A stretch of 64,000 nt of DNA from Chthonomonadia bacterium (GTDB lineage Bacteria; Armatimonadota; HRBIN16), in the NCBI GenBank assembly GCA_013314755.1, contig JABUFA010000019.1, forward strand, positions 1-64,000. The letters run 5' to 3'. The translations under genes and the position numbers were made by a program. Below the pieces are notes generated by a model. It made no database searches. It was not told the origin of the DNA and worked only from the letters and a program-made list of their open reading frames with translations. Position 1 is the first letter of the stretch; every line of letters starts with the position of its first letter. Below, one piece after another: positions 41,322 to 51,335 of this stretch.

Positions 41322-44300
41322 ATGCAGACACACACGGCATCACTGGTCATCAATCCGGACTCGCCAGTGATGAAGCTGGATGAAATCGGGCTGTACACCA
41401 TCGGTTACGCCTATCGGGGACAGTCAGAGCGGCTGTTTCCGCCCGGCTGGTCGGGGTACTTTGAGGAGCGCACAGGGATAGCCTGCCAACCCGTTGGACT
41501 GGTGGAGAGCAAGCAGGCGTTCCTCCTGCACTGCCCCTGGCGGGGAGGCACGGGCGTCACGTTTCAGACCTTCACCTTCCGCCTGCCGAAGGTAAAACGC
41601 GCCCTGTTGAAAGGCTTTACCGCCATGCGCCCCGATATCGTGAATCAGTCGGATGGAGTAACCTTCCGCATCTTTGTGAACGGCAAGAAGGTCATGGAGG
41701 AACATCGCACCGATGCCCGGTGGAAGCCGTTCTCGATAGACCTTTCTGGGCTGATGGGACAGACGGTAGCCATCCGCTTTGAAACGGACCCCGGTCCCAA
41801 GGACAACCCCTCGTTTGACTTTTCGCTGTGGGCGGAGCGCGAGCTGGTGCTGGAGGGCTTCCAACCCAAGCCCGTTTCGCGCCCTACGCCTCCCCCGATG
41901 AAGCTGCAGTCCCTGCTCTCTGCCCCGACCGGCACCATTGCTCCGCGCAGCGCGTTTACGGGCAGGACGAGCGTGGAGGTGCGCAACGACCTGGCAACCT
42001 TCCGCTACGCAGGTGCGGATGGTGTGCTGGAATACCGCTGGCGCAGACCGCAACGAGATGACCCCAACCCGCTGGGGGGATGGACACTGTGGGCGCAGAT
42101 GAAGGGCGATACGCCGGTGCAGGTTCCTCTTGCCACCGCGGCGGGATTGGAGTGGACCGCTGAAGCGACGCCGATAGATGTACAGTGGGCGAAGACAGGC
42201 AAGGGCGTCGTCTGCACCCGGCGATACCGTGTCGGCAACGAGACCGCTACCCTGCGTATCGAAGCGGAAATCTACCATAAAAGCCTGGTGCTGACGGTGC
42301 AATGCGACCGGGGGGTCGTTCGCACGTTCAACGCGGGTGGATGGGGGCCGGTTCTGCGCCGACAGCAGGTGGTTACCCCGTTCTACGGCGGACAGGTGTT
42401 TTACCTGCCGGTAGAAAATCTCTTCGTCAACGCTATCCTGGACTGGACGGAGGGTCACGCCACTGCACACGACGGCTTGAACGCAGTCTACAATGCATTG
42501 ACCGACGGCACACGCAACCTCCTGCGCGAGCGAATCGTCTTTACCGCCGCATGGCATCTGGCGGAGGTCCTGCCGAATATCCCCAATCCGCCTTCGCCCT
42601 TCCGAAAGCAAATCGGTGACAAAATCGTGCTGGACATCTGGGGCGGGCGATACGTGGACATTGCGCAGGATTTTGAAAGGCTGACGGAATACGGCATCAC
42701 GAACTGTATTGCGCTCATTCACGTCTGGCAGCGAAGCGGCTACGATAACGCCCTGCCCATGCACATACCCGCGATGGCGGAGCTGGGCGGCGACGAGGGC
42801 ATGAAGGTGCTGGTGGGGACAGGCGTCCGGCTGGGCTATTACGTCGCCCTGCACGAAAACTACGTGGACTACTACCCCAACTACGACCACTACGACGAAA
42901 ACGACATCGCGCTGGACTCGGAGGGCAAGAAGCAGCTGGCGTGGTATAACCCGGGCACCAAAATCCAGTCCTTCGCGGTCAAGCCCAACGCCATCCTTCG
43001 CCTTGCGTCCACGCAGTCGCCCGAAATCCACCGTCGCTACGGAACCAACGCCTGCTATCTGGACGTGCATTCGGCGGTTCCGCCGTGGTTCCATGTGGAT
43101 ATGCGCGCGGGCGAAGAGGGCGCGGGCATGTTCCGACGCGTGTGGGATGTGCACCGCCAGCTGTGGGAATACGAGCGCAAAACACACGGCGGACCCGTCT
43201 TCGGCGAGGGCAACAACCACTGGTACTGGAGCGGCTGTCTGGACGGCGTGGAAGCGCAGTTCGGCACGGGCTGGAGCTGGGGACAGGGACTGAGCGCGCC
43301 GTTAGCGGTGGACTTCGACCTGCTGAAGATTCACCCTCTGCAGTTCAATCACGGCATGGGCTACTACGAGCGATGGTGGAGCAACGCCAAATGGGGCGCA
43401 GTGCCGCCGATGGTGATTTTAGACCAGTATCGAGTGCAGGAGGTCGCCTACGGACACGCCGGCTTTCTTGGTGGTGCGGTGTGGAACCTGATACCTTACG
43501 CCTGGCTGGAGCACCATCTGCTATCGCCGGTGATGGCACGCTATGCCACGGCGAGCCCTGTGGAGATACAGTATCACGTGGGCGGGAAGTGGGTGGACAG
43601 CACCGCCGCGGCGAAGGCAGGCAGCTTTGGGCGCGTACGGGTGCGCTACGACAGCGGCTTGACGATTATCGCCAACAGCACACCCGAGCCTCTGCGTGCC
43701 GGTGCGCTTACGTTACCGCGGTTCGGCTGGCTGGCAACGGGCGCGGGTGTGACGGCGTACACCGCCCTGCGACAGGGCGTGGTGGTAGACTATGCCGAGA
43801 CCGCGAACACCTTTTTCGCCAATGCTCGCAACGCACGTCACTGGAACCTGACGGGTTTAAAGCGCATCCGTCCCGAAGTTGCGCGCTTCGAACAGACGGG
43901 CGCGCGCACGTTCCGCGTGACCTATCGCTGGCGGGTGAACGATACGCTCGAGCGGGACTACCTCTGTTTCGTGCACTTCAGCCAGCTGCCCCCCGAGCCG
44001 TGGGACGAAGGTATCAAGTTCCAGCAAGACCATCCCCTGCCCAAGCCCACCACGCAGTGGAGACGCGGGGAAGAGGTAATTGACGGCGAGTACACCGTCA
44101 CCGTGCCTGAGAACATCCCCGACGGCGATTACCAGTGGACGATTGGGCTATTCGTGCCGGGAGGCGGACGTGTGAACATGGAGGGTGAGGTGGACCGGCA
44201 TGGGCGCAACCTGCTGGGTGTCCTGCAGATTCGCGACGGCGGGCGCAGTATCCGCTTCGTGCCCGAACGCAGTACAGGCGAGGAGCGACTGGCGCTGTAC

Positions 44301-44567
44301 ACCACCCACCTGAACACCGAGGGCAAGGTGATAGACTTCGGCTCCGTACGCACGAACGGAAGCGTGTTCATCCGTCGCAGGGGACAGGGCTGGGAGCTGA
44401 TTGCCATGCCTCGCGACGACGATTTTGTGATTGAACTGAACACCTCCCGCTTCCCCGTGCCCGAACGGGTGCAGTGTGTGGACGGCGACGTGCCCGCCGT
44501 GCAGCCGGTTTTGAACGGTAAATGGTGGCGACTGCGCCTGAGCGGAGCGCGGGCATATCGGTGGTAA
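41322..44567 (+). CDS. very large putative glycoside hydrolase of unassigned family
   Basis: The 1081-residue product starts with a beta-rich region that looks like a carbohydrate-binding jelly roll (TFRIFVNGKKVMEE, near 100-180). A large beta domain follows to about 410. Then comes a TIM-barrel-like part (FERLTEYGITNCIALIHVWQ, YLDVHSAVPPW, GEGNNHWYW), and then C-terminal beta domains. It loosely resembles GH101 and DUF5696 barrels, but I cannot assign a family. No signal peptide is seen. GGGAGGT seven bases before ATG 41322 is better than the GTG at 41292. It begins a three-gene glycan locus. Confidence 0.68.
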   Translation: MQTHTASLVINPDSPVMKLDEIGLYTIGYAYRGQSERLFPPGWSGYFEERTGIACQPVGLVESKQAFLLHCPWRGGTGVTFQTFTFRLPKVKRALLKGFTAMRPDIVNQSDGVTFRIFVNGKKVMEEHRTDARWKPFSIDLSGLMGQTVAIRFETDPGPKDNPSFDFSLWAERELVLEGFQPKPVSRPTPPPMKLQSLLSAPTGTIAPRSAFTGRTSVEVRNDLATFRYAGADGVLEYRWRRPQRDDPNPLGGWTLWAQMKGDTPVQVPLATAAGLEWTAEATPIDVQWAKTGKGVVCTRRYRVGNETATLRIEAEIYHKSLVLTVQCDRGVVRTFNAGGWGPVLRRQQVVTPFYGGQVFYLPVENLFVNAILDWTEGHATAHDGLNAVYNALTDGTRNLLRERIVFTAAWHLAEVLPNIPNPPSPFRKQIGDKIVLDIWGGRYVDIAQDFERLTEYGITNCIALIHVWQRSGYDNALPMHIPAMAELGGDEGMKVLVGTGVRLGYYVALHENYVDYYPNYDHYDENDIALDSEGKKQLAWYNPGTKIQSFAVKPNAILRLASTQSPEIHRRYGTNACYLDVHSAVPPWFHVDMRAGEEGAGMFRRVWDVHRQLWEYERKTHGGPVFGEGNNHWYWSGCLDGVEAQFGTGWSWGQGLSAPLAVDFDLLKIHPLQFNHGMGYYERWWSNAKWGAVPPMVILDQYRVQEVAYGHAGFLGGAVWNLIPYAWLEHHLLSPVMARYATASPVEIQYHVGGKWVDSTAAAKAGSFGRVRVRYDSGLTIIANSTPEPLRAGALTLPRFGWLATGAGVTAYTALRQGVVVDYAETANTFFANARNARHWNLTGLKRIRPEVARFEQTGARTFRVTYRWRVNDTLERDYLCFVHFSQLPPEPWDEGIKFQQDHPLPKPTTQWRRGEEVIDGEYTVTVPENIPDGDYQWTIGLFVPGGGRVNMEGEVDRHGRNLLGVLQIRDGGRSIRFVPERSTGEERLALYTTHLNTEGKVIDFGSVRTNGSVFIRRRGQGWELIAMPRDDDFVIELNTSRFPVPERVQCVDGDVPAVQPVLNGKWWRLRLSGARAYRW

Positions 44568-44577
44568 CAGGAGGTCA

Positions 44578-47500
44578 TTGGGCAAGGTGAGCGCATTGCA
44601 GGGTGTGGTTCTCTGGAGGCTGGGCGAGCCGGATGGCGATTATCGCGAGTTCGCGCTGGCGGGGCGATACGGCGAGTATCTCCGCGCTTTCCCCGGCGAC
44701 GTTCGCTTTCGGGCAGGACAGAGCGAACCGGGCAAAGACTGGTGCTATATCCATCCCGGACCTGCCGACGCCTGGGCAGGCTCGCGCAAGCATCCTTTCC
44801 GTATCCTGTTCCACCTTAACGAGGTGCCGCAGGGCGTTTGTCGGCTGACCGTTCAGCTGGTGAACACGCACTACGCGGCTCCGCCCCTGCTGGAAGTGAG
44901 TATTAACGACAGCTACTCCTGCCGGTTTCGCCTGCCTACCGGAGGAAACGACGCCTCGCTGACCGACCCCAAAGCGGGACGCCCGCACACCCTGTCCTTT
45001 CTCTTTTCCAGAAGCCACCTTCGGGCGGGAGAAAACGTGGTGACGCTGACCGTTGTGGAGGGCAGCTGGCTGCTGTACGATGCGCTCCTGCTGGAGGGCA
45101 GCTTGCCCCTGCCTGAACTTCCCGATGTGCACAATCTTTCCGCCGAGACCACCATGCTCTTCCGCCGAATCGGGGGCAGGCTGAAGCAGGCGGTAAGGGT
45201 GAGGCTGAACAATGTCGGGCTGGAGGGCGAAGCGGAAGCGGGCATCGCCGGCGTTGCCGACAGCGTGCAAAGGGTGGTGCTGAAGCCGGGCGAGAACGTA
45301 TTTCATCTCTTCCTGACGCCGCTGGAACAGCCCCGGAAGCTTCGCCTGTGGATACGCGCGGCGGATAGAGAGTGGAACGCTGAGCTGAACGGACGCCCCG
45401 AACGGCGATGGAAGGTGTTCGTCGCCCCATCCAGCCATACCGATATCGGCTACACCGACTGGCAGGAGCGGGTGTTTCAGAGACACAACGAGAACACCCT
45501 GCTGGCGTGCCGTGCCTGTGACGAGCATCCTCACTTCAAGTGGAACCTGGAGGTGGCGTTTCAGGCGTTCCTCTTCCGACAGAAGCATCCCACCCTGTTC
45601 TGGCGGCAGCTGGTGCCGCGCATCCGCGAAGGTCGTATTGGCTTGCAGGGGCTTTACCTGAACATGCTGACGGGGTTATGCTCTGGCGAGGAGATGGTAC
45701 GGGTGGTTGCGTGGGCGCAGACACTGGCGCGGTCGTGTGGACTGGGACCGGTGGTGTCGGCAAACCTGACCGATGTGCCCACCGCGGTAGGCACTCTGCC
45801 CATGTTTCTGGCTCAGGCGGGCGTGCGCTACTTCGCAGAGGCGGTCAATCAGTACCACGCTCCCGTCTTCTCCCATGCCGACCCTCGTCTGGTGCAGTCG
45901 CCGTTCTGGTGGGAGGGGCTGGATGGTTCGCGTGTGCTGGCAATCCTGACCGACAGCTACGGCTACGTGCGCAGGCTGAACCTGACCGGCTCCCCGGAGG
46001 ACGTTGAAGCGCAGATTCTGCCCTGGCTTCGCGCCTTTTCCGAGCGGGATTACCCCTGCGATGCGGTGTATGCCTACGGAGGTTTCTTCGACAACGAACC
46101 CCTGGACCCGCGCTACGCCCACACCATAGAGCAGTGGAACAGCCAGTGGGAGTACCCGCGCATCGTGCTTTGCACCGTAGACGAGTTCTTCCGTTATGTG
46201 GAAAAGAGCTTTGGCAAAAGCCTGCCCGTCTTCCGCGGCGACTTTGGGGTGTACTGGGAGGATGGCGCAGCCTCCACCGCCCATGAGACCGCGCTGGTGC
46301 GCTGGGCAAAACAGCGGCTGGAGGGCGCGGAGCGATGGCTCGCCATGGTCAAACTGCACCATCGCATCAGCATCTTTCCCATCGGCGACCTGCAAAGGGC
46401 GTGGGAAGAGGTCATTTTCTTCGACGAGCACACGTGGGGTGCATGGTGCAGTGTTTCCGAACCCGATAGCGAGCAGACCAGGCACCAGTGGGAGTTTAAG
46501 GCGGGATATGCATACCGTGCTGCTGAGAAGGCGGAAGCCGTAGAACGCCGCGCACAGCAGGAGCGCACTCGGCTGATCAATGGGAGAAAGACTCTGCCTC
46601 CAGCAGGCGCACAGGCTGTGGTGGTGTGGAACGAGTTCTGCTGGCAGCGTGAGATGGTTGCTGCAGTTCCCCTGCCCGACACCTCTGGCGAATGGCGCGT
46701 GCGGGATGCACGCAACGGACAGCTGGTGCCGGTACAGCGCGACGGCGAGCGTTTGATGTTTGTTGCCGAACAGATGCCTTCGGTGGGATACGCCACCTTC
46801 CTGCTGGAGCGCGGAGAGCCTCCGGCACGACGGGCACTGCTCCGACAGGCTGGCGACAGGTGGAGATGGGAAGGAGCGGGATTTCGCCTGCAGATAGACC
46901 CCCGTACGGGCGCAATCACGAGCCTGAAGGACACCACTTCGGGCGCAGAATGGGTGAACACCTCCGGCGGCTACGGCTTGAATCAGTTTATCTACGTGCT
47001 GGGTGGTGAGGGCACACGTCTGATGTATCCACACTATGCCGAGCCGAAGTACGGGGTGTCCACCCACAGCCAGACGAGCGCGGAGGTGGTGGAGAACGGT
47101 GCCATCCGTGCCGTTTTGCGCTTGCAGAGGACAGGGCAGAACCTGCCCCCGCTGGATACATGGATAACGATATGGTGGGACGGCAGGTTGGAGTTCCTGA
47201 ACGTGCTTCACAAAGAGGCAACGCTCACCAAAGAGGCGGGCTATTTCGCCTTCCCGTTGCGCTTTGCCCAGCCAAAGGCTATCAAGGGGTTCGTGGAACT
47301 GCCATACGGTATTCTGCAGGTGGAACAGGAGCAATTGACCGGCGGCTGTCGCGAGTGGTACGCCACCCACAGCTTCGCTGCGCTGAGCGACGGGCGTTCT
47401 ACCGCCTATCTCGCCACCCCGCACGCTCCCCTGCTGACCTTTAACGACTTCTTCAAGGGCTTGTGGCGAGGTAAGCTGGGAAGCCTGAACGGCTCACTCT

Positions 47501-47985
47501 TCGCCTACGTGTTCAACAACTACTGGGATACGAACTATAAGGCATCTCAGGGAGGTGACCTGGTGTTCGGATTCACCCTGTGGCTGAAGGACGAGGGCTT
47601 TGACCCCGCTACCGCCACCCGCTTCGGCTGGGAGGCTCTGGCAAGCATGTGCGACCCTCGCCGCCCGGGAAACGGGCGTCCCCAGCAGGCCGAAGTTCAT
47701 CCCAACCTGCCGACGCCAGGCGCACAGTCGCTCCTGCAGGTGCAATCCCAGGGCGGCACGGTGCTCGTCGGCGGGATAACCATGGAAGATGAATACCTTT
47801 GCATCCGGCTCTATAACCCGGGCGCCGCGCCAGCGCGGGCACGCCTTCAATTCAGCCGATGGGCGCCGAAAGAAGCCCGGCGAACCGACCTTGCGGGCAG
47901 AACGCAGGAGAGATTGCCTGTGCGCTCGAAAGAGGTGGAAGTCGGTGTTCCCGCCCGGCGTATCGTCACAGTGGCGTTGCGGTGA
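44578..47985 (+). CDS. glycoside hydrolase family 38 alpha-mannosidase-like protein
   Basis: The 1135-residue product has an N-terminal domain resembling the C-terminal domain of PL4 rhamnogalacturonan lyases (VNTHYAAPPLLEVSIND, GENVVTLTVVEGSWLLYDA). A GH38 catalytic domain begins near residue 280 with the zinc motif SHTDIGYTD. A likely nucleophile aspartate is in ANLTDVP, and the late zinc His in DEHTWGAW. C-terminal GH38 beta domains follow. The start is TTG 44578, or possibly GTG 44587 given GGAGGT at 44570. It is 10 bases after the previous gene. Confidence 0.85.
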   Translation: MGKVSALQGVVLWRLGEPDGDYREFALAGRYGEYLRAFPGDVRFRAGQSEPGKDWCYIHPGPADAWAGSRKHPFRILFHLNEVPQGVCRLTVQLVNTHYAAPPLLEVSINDSYSCRFRLPTGGNDASLTDPKAGRPHTLSFLFSRSHLRAGENVVTLTVVEGSWLLYDALLLEGSLPLPELPDVHNLSAETTMLFRRIGGRLKQAVRVRLNNVGLEGEAEAGIAGVADSVQRVVLKPGENVFHLFLTPLEQPRKLRLWIRAADREWNAELNGRPERRWKVFVAPSSHTDIGYTDWQERVFQRHNENTLLACRACDEHPHFKWNLEVAFQAFLFRQKHPTLFWRQLVPRIREGRIGLQGLYLNMLTGLCSGEEMVRVVAWAQTLARSCGLGPVVSANLTDVPTAVGTLPMFLAQAGVRYFAEAVNQYHAPVFSHADPRLVQSPFWWEGLDGSRVLAILTDSYGYVRRLNLTGSPEDVEAQILPWLRAFSERDYPCDAVYAYGGFFDNEPLDPRYAHTIEQWNSQWEYPRIVLCTVDEFFRYVEKSFGKSLPVFRGDFGVYWEDGAASTAHETALVRWAKQRLEGAERWLAMVKLHHRISIFPIGDLQRAWEEVIFFDEHTWGAWCSVSEPDSEQTRHQWEFKAGYAYRAAEKAEAVERRAQQERTRLINGRKTLPPAGAQAVVVWNEFCWQREMVAAVPLPDTSGEWRVRDARNGQLVPVQRDGERLMFVAEQMPSVGYATFLLERGEPPARRALLRQAGDRWRWEGAGFRLQIDPRTGAITSLKDTTSGAEWVNTSGGYGLNQFIYVLGGEGTRLMYPHYAEPKYGVSTHSQTSAEVVENGAIRAVLRLQRTGQNLPPLDTWITIWWDGRLEFLNVLHKEATLTKEAGYFAFPLRFAQPKAIKGFVELPYGILQVEQEQLTGGCREWYATHSFAALSDGRSTAYLATPHAPLLTFNDFFKGLWRGKLGSLNGSLFAYVFNNYWDTNYKASQGGDLVFGFTLWLKDEGFDPATATRFGWEALASMCDPRRPGNGRPQQAEVHPNLPTPGAQSLLQVQSQGGTVLVGGITMEDEYLCIRLYNPGAAPARARLQFSRWAPKEARRTDLAGRTQERLPVRSKEVEVGVPARRIVTVALR

Positions 47986-47991
47986 GAAGAC

Positions 47992-50900
47992 ATGTTCGAC
48001 GTGCTGTTCTGCGCCATAGCGGTGATTGTCATAGCGTGCGCCAGCCCTGCAGCGGCAGCGCCAGCCCTTCAGGAGGTACGCATGAAACAGTTTGATATCG
48101 CGCCCTTTGCCCTGCCAAACTGCGAACCCGGCGAATATCGCTTCGAGGAACCGCGCGACATCTGCCAGATGCGGATACGCTTCCGCACACAGGTTCCCGA
48201 CCAGCTGAGCGTCTACTACCTGCGCAAGACCTGGCCCGACGTGCGCATCGAATACGCCAGCGACATGGACGATCCGTGCGGATTCGGCTGGATTCCGGTG
48301 GACGACCAGTTCAACGGCCAGTGGCAGAAAGCGGAGATAGAGGTGCAGCGGGAAGGCGCACGCAGCGTGCTCGTTACCTTTAAACCGCTCAGTGCCGAGT
48401 TCCCCAACGTGGGAGATTACGATGTGACCTTTCGACGCACGCTGGGCATTAAAATCGCCGTGCCGGACTCTCGGCAGATTCTTAACACGAGCATCTTCAC
48501 CACCTCCCCCCGAACGGTCACCCGCCTGCGGGTGCAGCTGGATGCCGGACGCAGAACACCGGGCAAACATATCCGGCTCACCGCCTATAACGCCCTGCTG
48601 AATCAGGAGATTTTGAAGCCCCAGGGCGTGCAGCCGCTTCGCTGGACGGTGGAGCTGCTATCCGAGGAGAAGCGTTCCTTTGAGCTGAGGGTGGAACACA
48701 TGGTTCCTGCCCATCGCTACTGCGGCGACGAGGGGCACGTCACCTTTTCGCTGGACGATGATGCCTTTACCATCAGCCTGCAGAGCCTCAAAGAACAGGG
48801 ACCTATCTGGTACGCCGAAAAGGGCATCTATATCGCCTTAGCCGATGACCCCACCACCTTCGAGCAGTACCAGCAGCGGATTGCGGGCGCGAAAACGCTC
48901 AATCAGCGTGTGAAGGAACACCGCGAGCAAACATACGCCGGCGCGTACAACGGACAGCCTCGCCCCCATGTGGTGAGCTATAACCTGGGCTGTAAACACA
49001 ACCGTCAGCGGTTCTGGCTGGAAGCGAACGGCGACCTCGTGCTTCATCGGTGGAACGTCACCAGCATTCCGGGCAAAGATACCGCTCGCTTCCTGTGCGA
49101 CGGCGATGCACGCTTCTTCTTCGGACTGGAGCGGAAGGCGATTCTCGCCCGCTTCCCCGACCCCGCCCCGGTGCTGGCGTACAACATCCGCGCCAGCGAC
49201 GGCAACATCGCCATCGAGCAGACCAGCTTTGCCGTGCCCTTAGAGCGTCCCATCTCTGACCCGAACCTCGCCAGCGACGATACCGTGGTGGCGATGGTGC
49301 GCTTCCGTTTCAGGAATCTGGGCGATACGCCCGCCGTGGCGGAACTGCCCGTGTCTTACTCGCACCGATCCGGTAGGTCGCATAACGCCTACTCCACCGA
49401 CGGGCAGGACGATTACCTCGTGCCGCGGGGCGAGCGCGACGTGCTGAGCGTAGATGGAAACCTCCTGCGCTCCGAATGGAAGGGACAACAGCCGATTCGC
49501 GCACGCTGGGAAGGCAGTATGAAGCCCGAAGTGCAGGGCAAGCAGGTGCTTTTCCGGCAGACGCTGCAGCCGGGCGAGACGGGCGAACTCCTGCTGAAGA
49601 TACCCTACATCGCGCTCGACCAGCCGCATGAACTGCAGGCACTGCAGGCTCTGGACCTCGCTGAGAGTTACCATGCGGTCACCGCCTTCTGGCGCGAACA
49701 GGGCAGGCAGGGGGCGCAGATCGCCTGTCCAGAGCCACATGTCACCGCCCTGCACGCTTCGCACCTCTCGCATGTACTGATTACCGACTGCACCATGCCC
49801 GACGGCAGCGGGCTGATTAACACTTCGGTCGGTACTTCCACATATGGCAACTTCACCAACGAGTCGTGCATGATTACGCACGAGCTGGACGGGCGCGGAC
49901 TGCACGAGGAGGCACGCCGGCGCATCGAACTGTGGATAAAGTATCAGGGAACCGCTCCTCAGCCGGGCAACTTCACCGACTATGAGGGCATGTACTTCGG
50001 GGCAGGGGGATTTGAGAGCGGCGCATACAATCAGCATCACGGCTGGGTGCTGTGGGTTATTGGAATGCATTACTTCCTGACCGGCGATGCGGAGTGGCTG
50101 AGGAAGGTCGCGCCTTCACTGATTGCCGGCTGTGACTGGGTGTTCCGCCAGCGACGCAACACCATGGGAAACCTGCCCCACTCGCGCGGTTGGGAATACG
50201 GCTTCCTGCCCGCAGGCAGTCTGGAGGACGTGACCGATTTCCACTACTGGCTCTCCACCAACGTGCTGACGTGGCGGGGCGTGGATACCGCCGCGAAGGC
50301 GCTGGAGGCAATCGGACATCCCGAAGCGGCGCGCATCCGTCGAGAGGCAGACGCCTACCGGGCAGACCTCATTCGCGGCTTCGAGACCATGCGCCAGTAT
50401 ACCCCGCTGGTGCGACTGCGCGACGGCAGATGGGTTCCACACTATCCCAGCCGACTCTACCAGCGCAGGCGTGACGTGGGCTGGATCCGGGAGGTGCTGG
50501 AAGGTTCGGTATACCTGCTCATCAGCGGTCTGTATGAGCCGGATAGCCCGCAGGCGCAGTGGATCCTGGACGACTATCAGGACAACCGTTATCCCCAGCC
50601 GCCCTACGGCTACCTCATCCCGAACCTCGAGGCGAACTGGTTCGACCGGGCGGGATTCTCCATCCAGCCCAACCTGCTGGCGGGGCTGATACCACACCTT
50701 GACCGCGACGAGCCGGAGATTTTCATCTGGATGTTCTTCAATGCGTGGTGTGCCTGCTATCGCGAAGAGATTAACGCCATGATCGAACACCCGATGCCAG
50801 TGCTGGGCTATTCCAACTCGGCGCACTTCAAGACCAGCGACGAGTCGAACGCTGTTTCCTGGCTCAGGGCGATGTTCGTCTATGCGAACGACCGCATCCT

Positions 50901-51216
50901 TCACCTCGGGCGGGCGATACCCCGAGAGTGGTTCGTGCCCGAAAAGCCGCTCTACGCCAGGGGAGTATGCACCCGCTGGGGCACGGTTAGCGTGGATTAC
51001 CACACATCTGCCGACCACAGGCGCATCACTGCCACGCTCGACCTTCAGCTGCGTCAACAGCCGCCTCGCCTGCTGGTGCGCTTTCGCCATCCTGACGGGC
51101 TTCCTCTCAGGGCGGTGGAGGTCAACGGCGCACCTTACAAACGGTTTGACCCCCAGCGCAACGATGTGGAGATCACGGGCATGTCGGGCACGGTGATAGT
51201 CGAGGCGCGATTTTAG
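47992..51216 (+). CDS. secreted large six-hairpin glycosidase-like protein
   Basis: The 1074-residue product has a signal peptide ending in an Ala-rich region (about 1-24). Beta-rich domains extend to about residue 600, and an alpha/alpha-barrel covers about 610-980. Aromatic/acidic motifs there include GSGLINTSVGTSTYGNFTNE, WLRKVAPSLIAGCDWVFRQR and HSRGWEYGFLPAG (only key parts quoted). This resembles GH families 63/95/127-type toroids, but I cannot choose one. It follows the GH38 gene by six bases, so the three large enzymes form an operon. Confidence 0.72.
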   Translation: MFDVLFCAIAVIVIACASPAAAAPALQEVRMKQFDIAPFALPNCEPGEYRFEEPRDICQMRIRFRTQVPDQLSVYYLRKTWPDVRIEYASDMDDPCGFGWIPVDDQFNGQWQKAEIEVQREGARSVLVTFKPLSAEFPNVGDYDVTFRRTLGIKIAVPDSRQILNTSIFTTSPRTVTRLRVQLDAGRRTPGKHIRLTAYNALLNQEILKPQGVQPLRWTVELLSEEKRSFELRVEHMVPAHRYCGDEGHVTFSLDDDAFTISLQSLKEQGPIWYAEKGIYIALADDPTTFEQYQQRIAGAKTLNQRVKEHREQTYAGAYNGQPRPHVVSYNLGCKHNRQRFWLEANGDLVLHRWNVTSIPGKDTARFLCDGDARFFFGLERKAILARFPDPAPVLAYNIRASDGNIAIEQTSFAVPLERPISDPNLASDDTVVAMVRFRFRNLGDTPAVAELPVSYSHRSGRSHNAYSTDGQDDYLVPRGERDVLSVDGNLLRSEWKGQQPIRARWEGSMKPEVQGKQVLFRQTLQPGETGELLLKIPYIALDQPHELQALQALDLAESYHAVTAFWREQGRQGAQIACPEPHVTALHASHLSHVLITDCTMPDGSGLINTSVGTSTYGNFTNESCMITHELDGRGLHEEARRRIELWIKYQGTAPQPGNFTDYEGMYFGAGGFESGAYNQHHGWVLWVIGMHYFLTGDAEWLRKVAPSLIAGCDWVFRQRRNTMGNLPHSRGWEYGFLPAGSLEDVTDFHYWLSTNVLTWRGVDTAAKALEAIGHPEAARIRREADAYRADLIRGFETMRQYTPLVRLRDGRWVPHYPSRLYQRRRDVGWIREVLEGSVYLLISGLYEPDSPQAQWILDDYQDNRYPQPPYGYLIPNLEANWFDRAGFSIQPNLLAGLIPHLDRDEPEIFIWMFFNAWCACYREEINAMIEHPMPVLGYSNSAHFKTSDESNAVSWLRAMFVYANDRILHLGRAIPREWFVPEKPLYARGVCTRWGTVSVDYHTSADHRRITATLDLQLRQQPPRLLVRFRHPDGLPLRAVEVNGAPYKRFDPQRNDVEITGMSGTVIVEARF

Positions 51217-51233
51217 GAAAAAAGGGCTTTTTG

Positions 51234-51242
51234 TGGTATATT
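51234..51242 (+). promoter_or_regulatory. extended -10 promoter element upstream of purA
   Basis: TGGTATATT is a TGn-extended -10 about 95 bases before the purA start. No strong -35 is visible. An AAGGAGGA at 51303-51310 lies 26 bases before the ATG, unusually far for a ribosome site. Confidence 0.45.
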
Positions 51243-51335
51243 AGATGCTGTGCGGCTGGGTGCTATAGAACACACTCAGCCCCCTTATCCCCGCGCAACA
51301 GAAAGGAGGAAAGCGGCTCCAGCCGTTATTATCCT

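Noticed and set aside
41424-43220. 598-codon minus-strand frame
   Set aside because: It is antisense to the large glycosidase gene and shows no recognisable motif or ribosome site.
45676-47424. 582-codon minus-strand frame
   Set aside because: It is a shadow of the GH38 gene. The GH38 zinc motifs on the plus strand settle the coding strand.
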